64,000 nt of DNA from Sporosarcina luteola (GCF_007991495.1 NZ_BJYL01000021.1:1-64000), one strand, 5' to 3'. Counted from the stretch's first letter, positions 26,633-34,886 are shown. Notes: generated by a model from the sequence alone, not told the origin. Made by a program: numbers and translations.

Positions 26633-26731
26633 CTATCGCGTCTTCCATTCAATAATAATGACGAGCAATACAACAACACCAATCGCTAATATATAAAACC
26701 AACTTGGGATTACGCTCAGTCCGCCAAACAT
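26633..26731 (-). CDS. Small hydrophobic protein, 32 aa
   Basis: MFGGLSVIPSWFYILAIGV then VVLLVIIIEWKTR: a single membrane helix with a positively charged end. The ATG at 26731 is preceded by AAGGAG at good distance, so I prefer it to longer readings that run back to a TTG at 26842 without a ribosome site. It lies 12 bp before the pentapeptide gene and may be cotranscribed. Unknown function. Confidence 0.6.
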   Translation of the reverse strand: MFGGLSVIPSWFYILAIGVVVLLVIIIEWKTR

Positions 26732-26769
26732 CCACAATCTCTCCTTCCATAACGATTTATCACCGATAG

Positions 26770-26903
26770 TTATCAACAAACAAAGGAAACTTATCAACAT
26801 TAGTAACATAGTTATAAACATAGTAATCCATTTTATTAACAATTAAAAATAAGTTATCCACAATCATTCAACATTCCTGACACTCACAATAAGGTTATTA
26901 ACA
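26770..26903 (+). repeat. Array H: 21-bp spaced DnaA-box-like nonamers
   Basis: TTATNNACA nonamers start at 26770 (TTATCAACA), 26791 (TTATCAACA), 26812 (TTATAAACA), 26833 (TTATTAACA), 26854 (TTATCCACA, a perfect DnaA box) and 26895 (TTATTAACA). A decayed TTCCTGACA is at 26874. Spacing is 21, 21, 21, 21, 20 and 21 bp; all are on the plus strand. The region lies between two minus-strand genes. Confidence 0.85.
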
Positions 26904-26912
26904 ACTCTTATT

Positions 26913-27782
26913 TCAACGACTCACGCCAACAATCACCCGCAAATCAATCGAAATCCCCTTCATTCCTTCCTGTTGCACTTCCCGAACCCGTTCCTCACTC
27001 GCACCCCAAGTAAGTGGCGTCATACGAATCAATGGTGCGAGCAAACCATCCGGTAAAGTGAACATATACGTCACTCGCTCCGACTTGACATCATCAAAAT
27101 GTTCACTGAAACGTTCCACTGGATCTGTTTCCTCTTTCTGCTGCTTCCCGTTGTAAAAAGCTTCCCGCAACTCTTGTAAATACCCGCTTTCCGGCACGAC
27201 TTTTACTACGATTCCGCCTTGTTTCAGCAGTCTGTTGAATTCCGCATAATTCGCGGGTGATAAAACATTCAAGATGACGTCAACCGCATCGTCTTGAAAC
27301 GGCATCGCGGCCAAATCAGCAACACTCCAGATGAAACCCGGGTAAGCCTTCGACGCGGCTGCAATTCCTTCCTTCGCAAGATCGATGCCGATGCCGATGC
27401 CGACTGTTTCCATTGACAGGCGGGAATGAATGGCCTTTAAATGAGTACCTTCTCCGCACCCCGCATCCAATAGCACCGACTCATCACTTTCGTCGAGATG
27501 ATCATTGACTAAAGACGAAAGCTTGTCCAGAACAGGCTTGAAAAATCCGCTAGCCATCACTTTTGTCCTTGCTTCAAATAGCGATTTATCGTATTTCGTT
27601 GTGTGCGCTTGCGGCGCTAAATTGACGTAGCCGCTTTTCGCCAAGTCAAACGAGTGCATGTTCTCACAAACGAGCTTCGCCTGTTCTACCATTTCCATTC
27701 CCGTAGAACAAATCGGACATTTGAATAATCCTGCGGTCCTTTCCATCAGCTGTGCACTTTGCATTTTCTTCGATAATTTCAT
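26913..27782 (-). CDS. 23S rRNA (guanine-N1) methyltransferase, RlmA family
   Basis: 289 residues. An N-terminal zinc finger with CPICSTGMEMVEQAKLVC and a following histidine (ENMHSFD) is followed by SGYVNLA and a Rossmann methyltransferase domain with LLDAGCGEGTHL. That layout belongs to RlmA(I)/RlmA(II), which methylate G745 or G748 of 23S rRNA; TlrB-type members give tylosin tolerance. Start at 27782 preceded by GGAG. It stands divergent to the CAP protein gene. G745 versus G748 specificity is not readable. Confidence 0.85.
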   Translation of the reverse strand: MKLSKKMQSAQLMERTAGLFKCPICSTGMEMVEQAKLVCENMHSFDLAKSGYVNLAPQAHTTKYDKSLFEARTKVMASGFFKPVLDKLSSLVNDHLDESDESVLLDAGCGEGTHLKAIHSRLSMETVGIGIGIDLAKEGIAAASKAYPGFIWSVADLAAMPFQDDAVDVILNVLSPANYAEFNRLLKQGGIVVKVVPESGYLQELREAFYNGKQQKEETDPVERFSEHFDDVKSERVTYMFTLPDGLLAPLIRMTPLTWGASEERVREVQQEGMKGISIDLRVIVGVSR

Positions 27783-27910
27783 TTCCACTGCTCCGTTCCA
27801 TTGTTGTTCTATCAGTATACCGTCTTTCCACTTGTACTCAAACTATGAATGGTTTCCACTGTATCTATCTCACCTTCTGCGGGTACAATGGTAGAAAGGA
27901 GGCGATTTCC

Positions 27911-29041
27911 GTGAAGCGGATTTTCCTATTTATTATTTTCATCGTTGCACTCTATGTTGCAAAACCTTTATGGGAAGAGCCTGTTTCGAAATATATCGAC
28001 CTTTCTTTTCTCAATCCGGTAGATGAAAAGATTGAAACCGTACTTGAGAATGATTCGGTCACGTCAGCTATGAGTTCTATTAAAAATACAGCTGATAAAG
28101 TATTCTTTTTCATCTCATCAAAATCATCAGAAATGGAACGATTGATTCCGGAGAAGGTCGCGAAGCCGAAACTCGCAACACCCGACAATTCCGCAATGTC
28201 CATTCATAATATAGAACTTGGCGCTACAGAAGAACAGGTGAAGGCGGAGCTTGGCGAGCCGCAAAGTCATTCTTTGAATGAGTATGGTACGGAATGGTTC
28301 ACCTACCATGAGGATTACCAGAATTACGTCATGATTTCATATGATGAAAAATGGAAGGTGAATGCAATCTATACGAACGATGATCTCATTTCCTCAAAAG
28401 CCGGTGTCCAGTATGGCACCGAAAAAGCGGAAGTCCGAAAAGCGTATGGCGAACCATTGAAAGAGCTCCGCAAAGGTTTGAATATTTACGTTTTGCAAGA
28501 TGGCGAGGGCATGGATCTATTTAAAGTCGGAGATGTGTATATGTATGTGTTTTACGATGTTCATCAGAACACGACCGTCACTGCGGTCCAGCTCATTACG
28601 ACCGCACTCGAACATCGGAAATCCGGGATGTACGCAGGCGGGGATGTCTCTCTGCGCAACGGGTTCGAGCAGCAGCTTTTCGATTTGACGAACGCCGCCC
28701 GTGTCCGGCATGGACGCTCAATTTTAAGATGGGATGATGCGATTTCAGAAACCGCCCGCAAGCATAGTTTAGATATGGCCATCAATGATTATTTCAATCA
28801 CGAAAATTTAGAAGGATTGTCGCCTTTCGACCGGATGAAAGCGGATCAAATCAAGTTCAGCAAAGCTGGTGAGAATTTGGCATACGGCCAGTCGAGCAGT
28901 ATTTTTGCACATGAAGGGCTGATGAATTCAAAAGGGCATCGGGATAATATTTTGGTTGATGATTATAGTCACCTCGGCATCGGCGTTGCGTTCAATGACA
29001 AGTCACAACCGTATTATACGGAAAATTTCTATTTGAAATGA
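27911..29041 (+). CDS. CAP-domain (SCP/PR1) protein, YlbC-like
   Basis: 376 residues: signal-anchor helix (about 3-20), a CAP-associated N-terminal domain repeated twice (IELGATEEQVKAELGEPQS and VQYGTEKAEVRKAYGEPLK), and a C-terminal CAP domain with NAARVRHGRSILRWDD, HSLDMAINDYFNHENLEG and the catalytic-type SKGHRDNIL. It should face the outside of the cell. CAP domains in Bacillales have sporulation or wall-associated roles; the enzymatic function is not known. The GTG at 27911 follows GGAGGCGA; upstream ATG in frame is in the rlmA region. Confidence 0.9.
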   Translation: MKRIFLFIIFIVALYVAKPLWEEPVSKYIDLSFLNPVDEKIETVLENDSVTSAMSSIKNTADKVFFFISSKSSEMERLIPEKVAKPKLATPDNSAMSIHNIELGATEEQVKAELGEPQSHSLNEYGTEWFTYHEDYQNYVMISYDEKWKVNAIYTNDDLISSKAGVQYGTEKAEVRKAYGEPLKELRKGLNIYVLQDGEGMDLFKVGDVYMYVFYDVHQNTTVTAVQLITTALEHRKSGMYAGGDVSLRNGFEQQLFDLTNAARVRHGRSILRWDDAISETARKHSLDMAINDYFNHENLEGLSPFDRMKADQIKFSKAGENLAYGQSSSIFAHEGLMNSKGHRDNILVDDYSHLGIGVAFNDKSQPYYTENFYLK

Positions 29042-29104
29042 ATCCTAGAGGACTATATCTGTTCATTCAGGGGAATATAAACTGGACAGATTAGGAGGGA
29101 TTCG

Positions 29105-30244
29105 ATGAAAGCTGTAACATTTCAAGGTGTGAAAGACATTCAAGTGAAGAAAGTTGAAGCGCCAAAAATAGAGAAGCCCGATGATATTATCGTCAAAGTG
29201 ACGTCTACCGCCATTTGCGGATCCGACTTGCATATCTATTTGGGTGCACTGCCGACACATAAAGGATATGTCATCGGCCATGAACCGATGGGAATTGTCG
29301 AGGAAATCGGTCCAAATGTGACGAAGGTAAAAAAAGGGGATCGTGTAATCATCCCGTTTAATATTTCATGCGGCCAATGTTTTTATTGCGAGCATGAGAT
29401 GGAGAGCCAATGTGATCATTCTAACCGAAATCCGCATGTCGATACGGGTGGCTATTTCGGATTCACTGAACGATACGGGGATTATCCCGGCGGACAGGCA
29501 GAATATTTACGGGTTCCTTATGGCAATTTCACCCCGTTTGTCGTCCCGGAGTCTTGCGAGCTTCCTGACGAGGCTTTGTTGTTTTTATCGGACGTTCTAC
29601 CGACTGCCTATTGGAGCGTCGAAAATTCCGGCGTGAAAAAAGGGGATACTGTGGCCGTTCTCGGATGCGGACCTGTCGGATTGATGGCGCAGAAATTCGC
29701 CTGGATGAAGGGCGCGAAGCGCGTTATAGCGATCGACCATGTCCCTTATCGGCTCAAACATGCTGAGAAGATGAATAAGGTGGAGGCCTTTAATTTCGAT
29801 GACTATGACAATATGGGGGCGCATCTTAAAGAGTTGACAAGTGGCGGCGTTGACATTGTCATTGATTGTGTCGGAATGGATGGGAAAAAGAATATTGCGG
29901 AGAAGGTGGGCCAAAAATTGAAGATGCAAGGCGGAACATTGAGCGCTTTTGAAATCGGTCACCAAGCTGTCCGCAAGTTCGGGACGATTCACCTGACAGG
30001 TGTTTATGGCTCATTGTACAATCTATTTCCACTTGGTAATTTGTTTGAACGGAACATCACGCTGAAAATGGGACAAGCACCAGTCATCCATTATATGCCG
30101 ATGCTATTTGACAAAATTGTTAAAGGCGAATTCAATCCGACCGAAATCATTTCACATGTCGTCCCGATTGAGAAAGCAGCAGATGCTTATCACCACTTTT
30201 ATGAGCATGAGGATGAATGTATAAAAGTGATTTTAAAACCGTAA
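29105..30244 (+). CDS. Zinc-dependent alcohol/formaldehyde dehydrogenase
   Basis: 379 residues of the medium-chain dehydrogenase family. The catalytic zinc site ICGSDLHIY (Cys 38, with GHEPMG) and structural zinc cysteines CGQCFYCEHEMESQC are present; the NAD-binding GCGPVGL lies near 185. The CxxGGYFGF insertion and overall pattern match glutathione-independent formaldehyde dehydrogenase relatives. It probably oxidises a short alcohol or aldehyde with NAD. Start follows TTAGGAGGG. Convergent with the SOD gene across a shared terminator. Confidence 0.92.
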   Translation: MKAVTFQGVKDIQVKKVEAPKIEKPDDIIVKVTSTAICGSDLHIYLGALPTHKGYVIGHEPMGIVEEIGPNVTKVKKGDRVIIPFNISCGQCFYCEHEMESQCDHSNRNPHVDTGGYFGFTERYGDYPGGQAEYLRVPYGNFTPFVVPESCELPDEALLFLSDVLPTAYWSVENSGVKKGDTVAVLGCGPVGLMAQKFAWMKGAKRVIAIDHVPYRLKHAEKMNKVEAFNFDDYDNMGAHLKELTSGGVDIVIDCVGMDGKKNIAEKVGQKLKMQGGTLSAFEIGHQAVRKFGTIHLTGVYGSLYNLFPLGNLFERNITLKMGQAPVIHYMPMLFDKIVKGEFNPTEIISHVVPIEKAADAYHHFYEHEDECIKVILKP

Positions 30245-30248
30245 ATGT

Positions 30249-30280
30249 GAAAACCGGCCCATTATGATGAGCCGGTTTCA
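30249..30280. terminator. Bidirectional terminator between adh and SOD genes
   Basis: Perfect arms AAACCGGC (30251-30258) and GCCGGTTT (30271-30278) between two converging genes. Confidence 0.88.
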
Positions 30281-30281
30281 T

Positions 30282-30848
30282 TTATTTCTTTGCTTTTTTT
30301 GAAGTGATTGCCGCACAAGCGACGCGATCCCCGGAATTTCCAGCTGGATCCGTCTTATAGTCATCTGGATCTGAATGAATGACCAGTGCAACGCCGTCTC
30401 CATCCAAAATGGAGTTTTCCTGCCCTGGTTTTAATGTAATTTCACCCGTCGTCATTTTCATCGTAACTTTTCCATCTTCAGGGACCTCAATATTCGGCAA
30501 ATCTCCTAAATGGAAGCCTTTCGGATTGTCAAAGCCGTGTTCTTTGCCGGTCGGATTGAAATGCGCGCCAGCGGACGTGAAATCAGGTGCTGTGCAAACT
30601 CCAGTTTCGTGGATATGAATGCCGTGCAATCCGGGTTTCAAATCTTTCGCCTCGACATTGATCATCACACCTTCCGTCTCTTGGACCAATGTGACTTCAC
30701 CAATTTTATTTCCTTCCGTATTCAACAAAGGCGTAATGATGGTCTCCATCTGTTCACCGCTGACAGGCATCGTTTTCTTTGACTTGCTACAACCCGCAAC
30801 GACTAGAATGGCGCTCATTAGCAATAAGATGACTACTTTTTTGTTCAC
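30282..30848 (-). CDS. Cu/Zn-type superoxide dismutase family lipoprotein
   Basis: 188 residues. A lipoprotein signal (NKKVVILLLMSAILVVAGC) is followed by the SodC fold with GLHGIHIHETGVC (copper histidines), AGAHFNPTGKEHG and the C-terminal GNSGDRVACAAI. It resembles B. subtilis YojM, in which copper ligands are partly lost and activity is doubtful; here His-X-His (HIHE), HFNP and the HSDPDDY region are all present. Attached to the outer membrane face. The GTG at 30848 has GAGGAGG at proper spacing, better than the upstream ATG. Confidence 0.88.
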   Translation of the reverse strand: MNKKVVILLLMSAILVVAGCSKSKKTMPVSGEQMETIITPLLNTEGNKIGEVTLVQETEGVMINVEAKDLKPGLHGIHIHETGVCTAPDFTSAGAHFNPTGKEHGFDNPKGFHLGDLPNIEVPEDGKVTMKMTTGEITLKPGQENSILDGDGVALVIHSDPDDYKTDPAGNSGDRVACAAITSKKAKK

Positions 30849-30925
30849 ATACATTCCTCCTCGACATTTACTCTTGCCAAGCATGCCCAGTTGGAGGAAT
30901 TTTATGTATGGTAACTTTTCCCGGT

Positions 30926-31002
30926 TTGAGCGAAGATTGAATTATGAGTATGGATGAGAGGGCCATGAGCGCGGATCATGGCCTATGAGCGTGGACCGCA
31001 AC
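30926..31002 (+). repeat. Array E: short degenerate array, core ATGAGCGYGG
   Basis: TTGAGCGAAG (30926), TATGAGTATGG, CATGAGCGCGGA and TATGAGCGTGGAC carry TGAG at 30927, 30945, 30966 and 30986, roughly 20-21 bp apart. It is the weakest member of the family. It lies between the SOD start and the purC terminator. Confidence 0.55.
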
Positions 31003-31036
31003 GCGGCATCACTCCCTGTAGTAGCCGTACATACAA

Positions 31037-31078
31037 AAAACCGCCGCCCATTACCCTCTTTGGAATGAACGGCGGTTT
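31037..31078 (-). terminator. Terminator of purC
   Basis: AAACCGCCG / CGGCGGTTT arms with a 23-nt loop, ending near the purC stop codon; T run on the minus strand. Confidence 0.8.
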
Positions 31079-31085
31079 CGCCTAT

Positions 31086-31766
31086 TTAAGCTAACACCAA
31101 TTTCTCAAGATCAAGCGGCGTTACATAAACACCATCTTGATAAACCCGCATATTGCCGCCGGAAATTTCATCGATCAGCATGATGTTTCCTTCAGGATCC
31201 CGTCCGAATTCAAGCTTGATGTCGTAAAGTTCAAGCCCCTTCGCTGCAAGCTCCTCCTTCACAACCGTAGAGATTTCCTTCGTCAATTTCACTAAAACCG
31301 TATACTCGTCCTCCGTCAAAATGCCGAGCTGCGCTAAAGCATCTTTCGTGATCGGCGGGTCATTGCGGTCGTCGTCTTTAATAGTCACTTCAACAAATGC
31401 ATCCAACGGTTGTCCTTCTTCGCAATAAGCGCCATACCGACGCAAGAAACTTCCGACCGCACGGAAACGGCAAATGACTTCCAAGCCTTTTCCGAATACC
31501 GTTGCCGGCTTCACAGTCATTGTCGCGCTCTCAATATCCGCATCCATATAATGTGTCGGAATCTCTTTAACTGCCAATTTCTCAAAAAAGAATTTCGTCA
31601 TACGCAAGCCTGATTGTCCCGCGCCTTCAATCGTCAATCCTACTGTATTCGCGCCCGGATCGAACACGCCGTCTTCCCCGGTCACATCATCTTTGAATGT
31701 CAATAAAACATTGCCGTCTTCCAATTTATAAACGTCTTTCGTCTTTCCTTTATAAACAAGTTCCAT
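31086..31766 (-). CDS. purC: SAICAR synthetase (phosphoribosylaminoimidazole-succinocarboxamide synthase)
   Basis: 226 residues. The SAICAR synthetase motifs YKGKTKDVYKLEDGNVLL, KDD, ICRFRAVGSFLRRYG, DIKLEFGR and LIDEISGGNMRVY are present. It joins CAIR and aspartate with ATP in step 7 of purine synthesis. The variant type (DPGANTVGLTIEGAG) is that of stand-alone purC enzymes. It stands alone, far from a pur operon, with two perfect hairpins (31800-31823 and 31831-31851) in its leader. Start at 31766 follows GAGG. Confidence 0.92.
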   Translation of the reverse strand: MELVYKGKTKDVYKLEDGNVLLTFKDDVTGEDGVFDPGANTVGLTIEGAGQSGLRMTKFFFEKLAVKEIPTHYMDADIESATMTVKPATVFGKGLEVICRFRAVGSFLRRYGAYCEEGQPLDAFVEVTIKDDDRNDPPITKDALAQLGILTEDEYTVLVKLTKEISTVVKEELAAKGLELYDIKLEFGRDPEGNIMLIDEISGGNMRVYQDGVYVTPLDLEKLVLA

Positions 31767-31799
31767 GCCCACGTTTCCTCTCTATTCGAAAATGTAGTG

Positions 31800-31823
31800 A
31801 ATCGAACCACGAAGAGTTCGATT
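31800..31823. promoter_or_regulatory. Perfect inverted repeat in the purC leader
   Basis: AATCGAAC (31800-31807) and GTTCGATT (31816-31823) with an 8-nt loop. It contains the CGAAC words of PurR boxes but with wrong spacing. A second perfect hairpin, TTTCTGCG / CGCAGAAA (31831-31851), follows. Confidence 0.45.
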
Positions 31824-31868
31824 TGCCATATTTCTGCGTTTTTCGCAGAAATTAAGGCGGCCTTTAAT

Positions 31869-31897
31869 CTCCCTCGCTGCGCTCAGTCCAGGGTCTT
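31869..31897. repeat. Fragment of a dispersed Bacillaceae repeat
   Basis: CTCCCTCGCTGCGCTCAGTC and the following CAGGGTCTT match, in reverse complement, the centre of the repeat at 62801-62925 in all but one position. Confidence 0.6.
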
Positions 31898-31956
31898 AGC
31901 AAAGCTCTTTGTTCACTTATAGTATAAGGCACTTTCCCCCGTATAAAAAGCGAAAA

Positions 31957-31972
31957 CTTGACGGGGGTCAAG
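31957..31972. promoter_or_regulatory. Crp/Fnr-type operator upstream of the metal ATPase operon
   Basis: Perfect palindrome CTTGAC-GGGG-GTCAAG, of the TTGAC-N4-GTCAA form bound by Crp/Fnr proteins (FNR box TTGAT-N4-ATCAA). A -10 TATGAT at 31994-31999 puts +1 near 32006, so the palindrome is centred at -41.5, the class II activator position. No good -35 is present. Confidence 0.7.
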
Positions 31973-31993
31973 GTTTCATTCCAGAAAACGCCT

Positions 31994-31999
31994 TATGAT
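31994..31999 (+). promoter_or_regulatory. -10 element of the metal ATPase operon
   Basis: TATGAT, 43 bp before the ATG at 32042; no consensus -35, in line with activator dependence. Confidence 0.5.
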
Positions 32000-32041
32000 G
32001 TAGTCAAGAAGAACAAAACAACTACATGGAGGTAGAGGAAA

Positions 32042-32263
32042 ATGAGGAAAATCGTATTGAACTTGGAGCCGTTGACTTGCCCATCTTGCATTAAGAAAAT
32101 CGAAGGCGCTTTGAAGAAATTAGACGGCGTCGAGCAAGCGAAAGTAATGTTCAATTCCGGAAAAGTACGCGCGCAATTTGATGAAGAAAAAATCGAGGCT
32201 GAGCAGATTGCGAAAACAGTTTCTGGCCTCGGCTATCCGATCATTTCACAAAAAGTTTCATGA
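32042..32263 (+). CDS. Heavy-metal-associated domain protein (metal chaperone)
   Basis: 73 residues: a single HMA ferredoxin-like domain with the metal-binding CPSC at residues 13-16 (LEPLTCPSCIKKIEGAL). It likely delivers a soft metal ion to the P-type ATPase encoded 15 bp downstream. The ATG at 32042 follows GGAGGTAGAGGAAA. First gene of a chaperone-ATPase-regulator operon. The unusual Pro-Ser between the cysteines differs from the copper chaperone CxxC norm GMTCxxC, so the metal is uncertain. Confidence 0.9.
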   Translation: MRKIVLNLEPLTCPSCIKKIEGALKKLDGVEQAKVMFNSGKVRAQFDEEKIEAEQIAKTVSGLGYPIISQKVS

Positions 32264-32278
32264 AAGGGGTGAAGGAAA

Positions 32279-34168
32279 ATGAATGCGAAACAGACTTCCC
32301 GGATTACCGCCGCGACTGGCCTATTGCTCGCAGCGGCAATCGGGCTTCATGTAACAGGATTCCATGAATGGCGGCAAATCTTGCTCATCACAGCAACCGT
32401 CCTTGCCGGCATCCCGATCGCCTATAAAGCGTTCAAAGCATTGAAAATGAAAGCATTCAGCATTGAACTGCTCGTGACAATCGCTGTCGTAGGTGCATTA
32501 TTCATCGGAGAATACGTTGAATCCGCTGCAGTGACTTTCCTATTTTTATTCGGTGCGTATCTCGAAGCACGTACGCTTGAAAAAACTCGTTCTTCGCTTA
32601 AAGCGCTTGTTGACATGGCTCCACTCGAAGCGACAGTCGTTCGTGACGGCGAAACGATGACAATTTCGGTCGACGACGTTGAAGAAGGCGACCGCGTCAT
32701 CATCCGGTCAGGTGAAAAAGTCGCCATCGACGGCAGAATCGTGACAGGGAATGCGACATTGAACGAAGCGGCAATTACAGGCGAATCCGTCCCGGCTTCA
32801 AAAGCGGTTGACGACCGTGTCTTCAGCGGGACAATCGTCGATAACGGATTCATCGAAGTAGTTGCGGAGCGTGTCGGGGATGACACGACATTCGCCCGCA
32901 TCATCGAACTTGTGGAAGAAGCGCAGGAATCCCAATCGAAAACAGAGAAATTCCTCGACCGCTTCGCTAATATTTACACACCTGCAATCGTCGTGCTTTC
33001 TGTTCTCGTTTATTTATTCACAAGAAATATCGAAATGACACTCACATTCCTCGTCATCGCCTGTCCCGGAGCTCTCGTCATCTCGGCTCCTGTTTCGATT
33101 GTTGCAGGCATTGGGAACGGCGCCCGCCACGGTGTTTTGATTAAAGGCGGAGATATTATGGAAAAGCTCGCAAAAATCGATACGGTCGTCTTTGACAAGA
33201 CCGGCACATTGACACGCGGGAAACCTGAAGTGACAGACATCCATGCAATCGGTATTGATAAGACGAATCTTCTTCGTCTCGTCGCGGAAGCCGAGATGAT
33301 TTCAGAGCATCACCTCGGCCAGACAATCGTCAAGGAAGCGAAAAGCCAAGGACTAGAGCTGCGCAATGAACCCGAAAACACTGAAGTGATCAAAGGAAAC
33401 GGCATCCGTGCAACAATCGAAGGAAAACTGCTCGCAATCGGCAATCGGAAACTGATGACCGCTGAAGGAATTCAAATTGCTAATGAAATTGAAGACTACG
33501 CCATTAATCGCGAGAAAGCTGGAAACACCGCAATCTTCGCAAGCATCAACGGCAAGATTGCTGGAGTTCTGTCAATCGCGGACCGGATTCGTCCTGAAGC
33601 GAATGATGCGCTCCGCGAATTACGGGCAAGCGGTGTGAAACAAATCATCATGCTAACAGGCGACAACCGACATACAGCGGAACTTGTCGGCGCACAATTA
33701 AGACTGGACCAAGTCCATGCTGAATTATTACCAGAAGATAAAGTTGCCATGATCCAAAAACTGAAAGACACCGGACACCGCGTAGCAATGGCAGGCGACG
33801 GCATCAATGATGCTCCGGCAATCGCGACTGCGGATATCGGCCTCGCAATGGGTGAAGGCGGTACCGACATTTCGATGGAAACCGCTGACGTCGTCCTCAT
33901 GGCGGACCGTCTTGACCAGTTCTCACATGCTTTTTCTCTCGCAAAAGCAACTGTCCGCAATATGAAACAAAACACATTCTTCGCAGTCGGCACAGTCGCA
34001 TTGCTGCTCGCTGGCGTGCTGCTCGGCAAAGTGTTCCTCGCTTCCGGTATGTTAATTCACGAATTAAGCGTCCTGCTCGTTATTTTGAACGCCATTCGGC
34101 TAATCCGCTATACTAAGAGAAAGCCAGTAAAACGGCAAAACTTGGAACGGGAACTACTACCGGAATAA
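32279..34168 (+). CDS. P1B-type heavy-metal ATPase with CPG motif
   Basis: 629 residues. Two N-terminal helix pairs, an A domain with TGES (ITGESVPA), the ion-path motif CPG at 262-264 (VIACPGALVISAPV), phosphorylation motif DKTGTLTRG at about 305, MLTGDN and GDGINDAP. No internal HMA domain; the separate upstream HMA protein supplies it. The usual P1B motif is CPC, CPH or SPC, so the CPG and no N-terminal HMA point to a divergent group whose metal (Zn/Cd, Cu or Fe) is not readable. RBS AAAGGGG. Confidence 0.92.
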   Translation: MNAKQTSRITAATGLLLAAAIGLHVTGFHEWRQILLITATVLAGIPIAYKAFKALKMKAFSIELLVTIAVVGALFIGEYVESAAVTFLFLFGAYLEARTLEKTRSSLKALVDMAPLEATVVRDGETMTISVDDVEEGDRVIIRSGEKVAIDGRIVTGNATLNEAAITGESVPASKAVDDRVFSGTIVDNGFIEVVAERVGDDTTFARIIELVEEAQESQSKTEKFLDRFANIYTPAIVVLSVLVYLFTRNIEMTLTFLVIACPGALVISAPVSIVAGIGNGARHGVLIKGGDIMEKLAKIDTVVFDKTGTLTRGKPEVTDIHAIGIDKTNLLRLVAEAEMISEHHLGQTIVKEAKSQGLELRNEPENTEVIKGNGIRATIEGKLLAIGNRKLMTAEGIQIANEIEDYAINREKAGNTAIFASINGKIAGVLSIADRIRPEANDALRELRASGVKQIIMLTGDNRHTAELVGAQLRLDQVHAELLPEDKVAMIQKLKDTGHRVAMAGDGINDAPAIATADIGLAMGEGGTDISMETADVVLMADRLDQFSHAFSLAKATVRNMKQNTFFAVGTVALLLAGVLLGKVFLASGMLIHELSVLLVILNAIRLIRYTKRKPVKRQNLERELLPE

Positions 34169-34181
34169 GGAGTGAATGAGG

Positions 34182-34886
34182 ATGACAGATAACGGACATT
34201 GCGGACATGGCAAGGAAACGACCGAGATGCAGAAAATGTGCATCTCCATCGTTCCGATCTTCAACCATTTAGAGCCTTCGGAAATGAATGAAATCGTTAA
34301 ACATACAAACTCAGTGAGCCACCCGCGAGGCCACACGATCTATCATGAAGGAGATACTTCGGACGGTTTGTACATCGTTCACAAAGGCCGCGTGAAAATC
34401 TATCGCCTTTCGGAAAATGGCAAAGAGCAATTGGTGAGGATCCTGGAACCTGGTGATTTCACAGGGGAACTTTCTTTATTCAATGAAACGGTGCATGATG
34501 CGTATGCGGAAGCGATGGGAAAAGTAGAACTTTGCGTCATGAATCGGGACGATTTCCAGTCGTTTTTAGTGAAATACCCTGCCATTTCCCTCAAAGTGCT
34601 CGGTGAATTTTCTAACCGGCTTGCGAAAACAGAAAAGCAAGCCGCCCGGATCGCCATGGAAACGACCGATACACGGATTGCCATGTACCTAGCCGATTTA
34701 TCGGAGGAGGAAAATTCGAGCCAGGTCAAACTACCGATGACCCGGAAAGATTTAGCGTCACATATTGGCACTTCTCCCGAAACAATCAGCCGGAAGCTCA
34801 CAGAATTCGAAGAAGCTGGATGGATCCGACAATTGAGCCAACGGGAGATTGAGATTTTAGACATGGATGCATTGTTGCTTGTTTAA
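34182..34886 (+). CDS. Crp/Fnr family transcriptional regulator with N-terminal cysteine cluster
   Basis: 234 residues. A cupin-like cNMP-binding domain (about 30-140: HPRGHTIYHEGDTSDGLYIVHKG, GEL SLF) and a Crp winged helix (about 160-230: MTRKDLASHIGTSPETISRKLTEFEEAG). Cysteines at the N-terminus (NGHCGHGKETTEMQKMC) and C-terminal end of the first helix may bind iron-sulfur or metal, as in FNR/FLP. Its operator is probably the palindrome at 31957-31972, so it may activate its own operon. Start at 34182 with AAGGAGTGAATGAGG. Confidence 0.9.
   Translation: MTDNGHCGHGKETTEMQKMCISIVPIFNHLEPSEMNEIVKHTNSVSHPRGHTIYHEGDTSDGLYIVHKGRVKIYRLSENGKEQLVRILEPGDFTGELSLFNETVHDAYAEAMGKVELCVMNRDDFQSFLVKYPAISLKVLGEFSNRLAKTEKQAARIAMETTDTRIAMYLADLSEEENSSQVKLPMTRKDLASHIGTSPETISRKLTEFEEAGWIRQLSQREIEILDMDALLLV

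Noticed and set aside
31800-31851. PurR box or riboswitch before purC
   Set aside because: CGAAC words are present but PurR boxes are 16-17 nt apart; the two hairpins do not match a purine riboswitch core.
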